6,193 nt of DNA from the NCBI GenBank assembly GCA_946479905.1, contig CAMLIA010000225.1:1-6193 (forward strand). Direction: 5' to 3'. The position numbers and the translations under genes were made by a program. Of this stretch, positions 6,157-6,193 are shown in pieces; positions within the stretch are counted from its first letter, which is position 1; each line of letters opens with the position of its first letter. Under the pieces are notes generated by a model. It ran no database searches. It was not told the DNA's origin and worked only from the letters and a program-made list of their open reading frames with translations. Source of the stretch: an uncultured Frankiales bacterium (GTDB lineage: Bacteria; Actinomycetota; Actinomycetes; Mycobacteriales; SCTD01).

Positions 6157-6193
6157 CGAACGTTCCCTTTCGTGGGGCTCACTCTTCGCGGCC

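Noticed and set aside
6158..6165. 8-nt palindrome GAACGTTC just upstream of the cpaB start
   Set aside because: Too short and inside the leader next to the ribosome site; no second copy to suggest an operator.
6179..6193. Possible end of an upstream minus-strand gene (codons Gly-Arg-Glu-Glu then TGA), 22 nt before cpaB
   Set aside because: Only four codons are visible, too few to support a gene; it would fit an operon continuing to the right.
1..6193. Search for CRISPR arrays, insertion sequences, tRNA/rRNA genes and phage genes
   Set aside because: Nothing was seen: no spaced repeats, no transposase motifs, no terminal inverted repeats, no cloverleaf or rRNA-like sequence.

Overview
The window is GC-rich, tightly packed chromosomal DNA with strong G/C bias at third codon positions and GTG/ATG starts. 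Gene content (an actinobacterial-type acyl-CoA dehydrogenase tail, a DUF6458-like small membrane protein, and a Tad pilus locus with no secretin in view) points to a high-GC Gram-positive actinomycete. I cannot name a genus from the sequence alone.

Left part, plus strand: the 3' end of an acyl-CoA dehydrogenase gene (1-339) is closed by a 15-bp hairpin (351-384). A 196-bp intergenic stretch follows, then a 74-codon gene for a two-helix membrane protein (536-760).

Right part, minus strand (825-6156): five genes run right to left in the order cpaB, cpaE/tadZ, tadA/cpaF, tadB, tadC. Junctions are 12-14 nt, a 4-nt GTGA overlap, a 4-nt ATGA overlap and a 1-nt gap, so this is a translationally coupled operon. 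It converges on the plus-strand membrane-protein gene, and an 18-bp hairpin (775-815) between them can terminate both transcripts.

Together the operon encodes the inner-membrane motor of a Tad/Flp (type IVc) pilus. TadA is the hexameric ATPase, TadB and TadC are the paired platform proteins, CpaE/TadZ is the ParA/MinD-like positioning ATPase, and CpaB is a membrane-anchored SAF-domain assembly protein. The prepilin (flp), the prepilin peptidase (tadV/cpaA) and the pseudopilins (tadE/tadF) are not in the window. They should lie beyond the right edge or elsewhere, because the operon is terminated directly after tadC.

I see no mobile element, CRISPR array, tRNA or rRNA. I see no clearly new system; the points most worth a second look are in CpaE/TadZ: an altered P-loop, a MinD-like C-terminal helix, an EP-repeat linker and a receiver-like domain without its phospho-acceptor.
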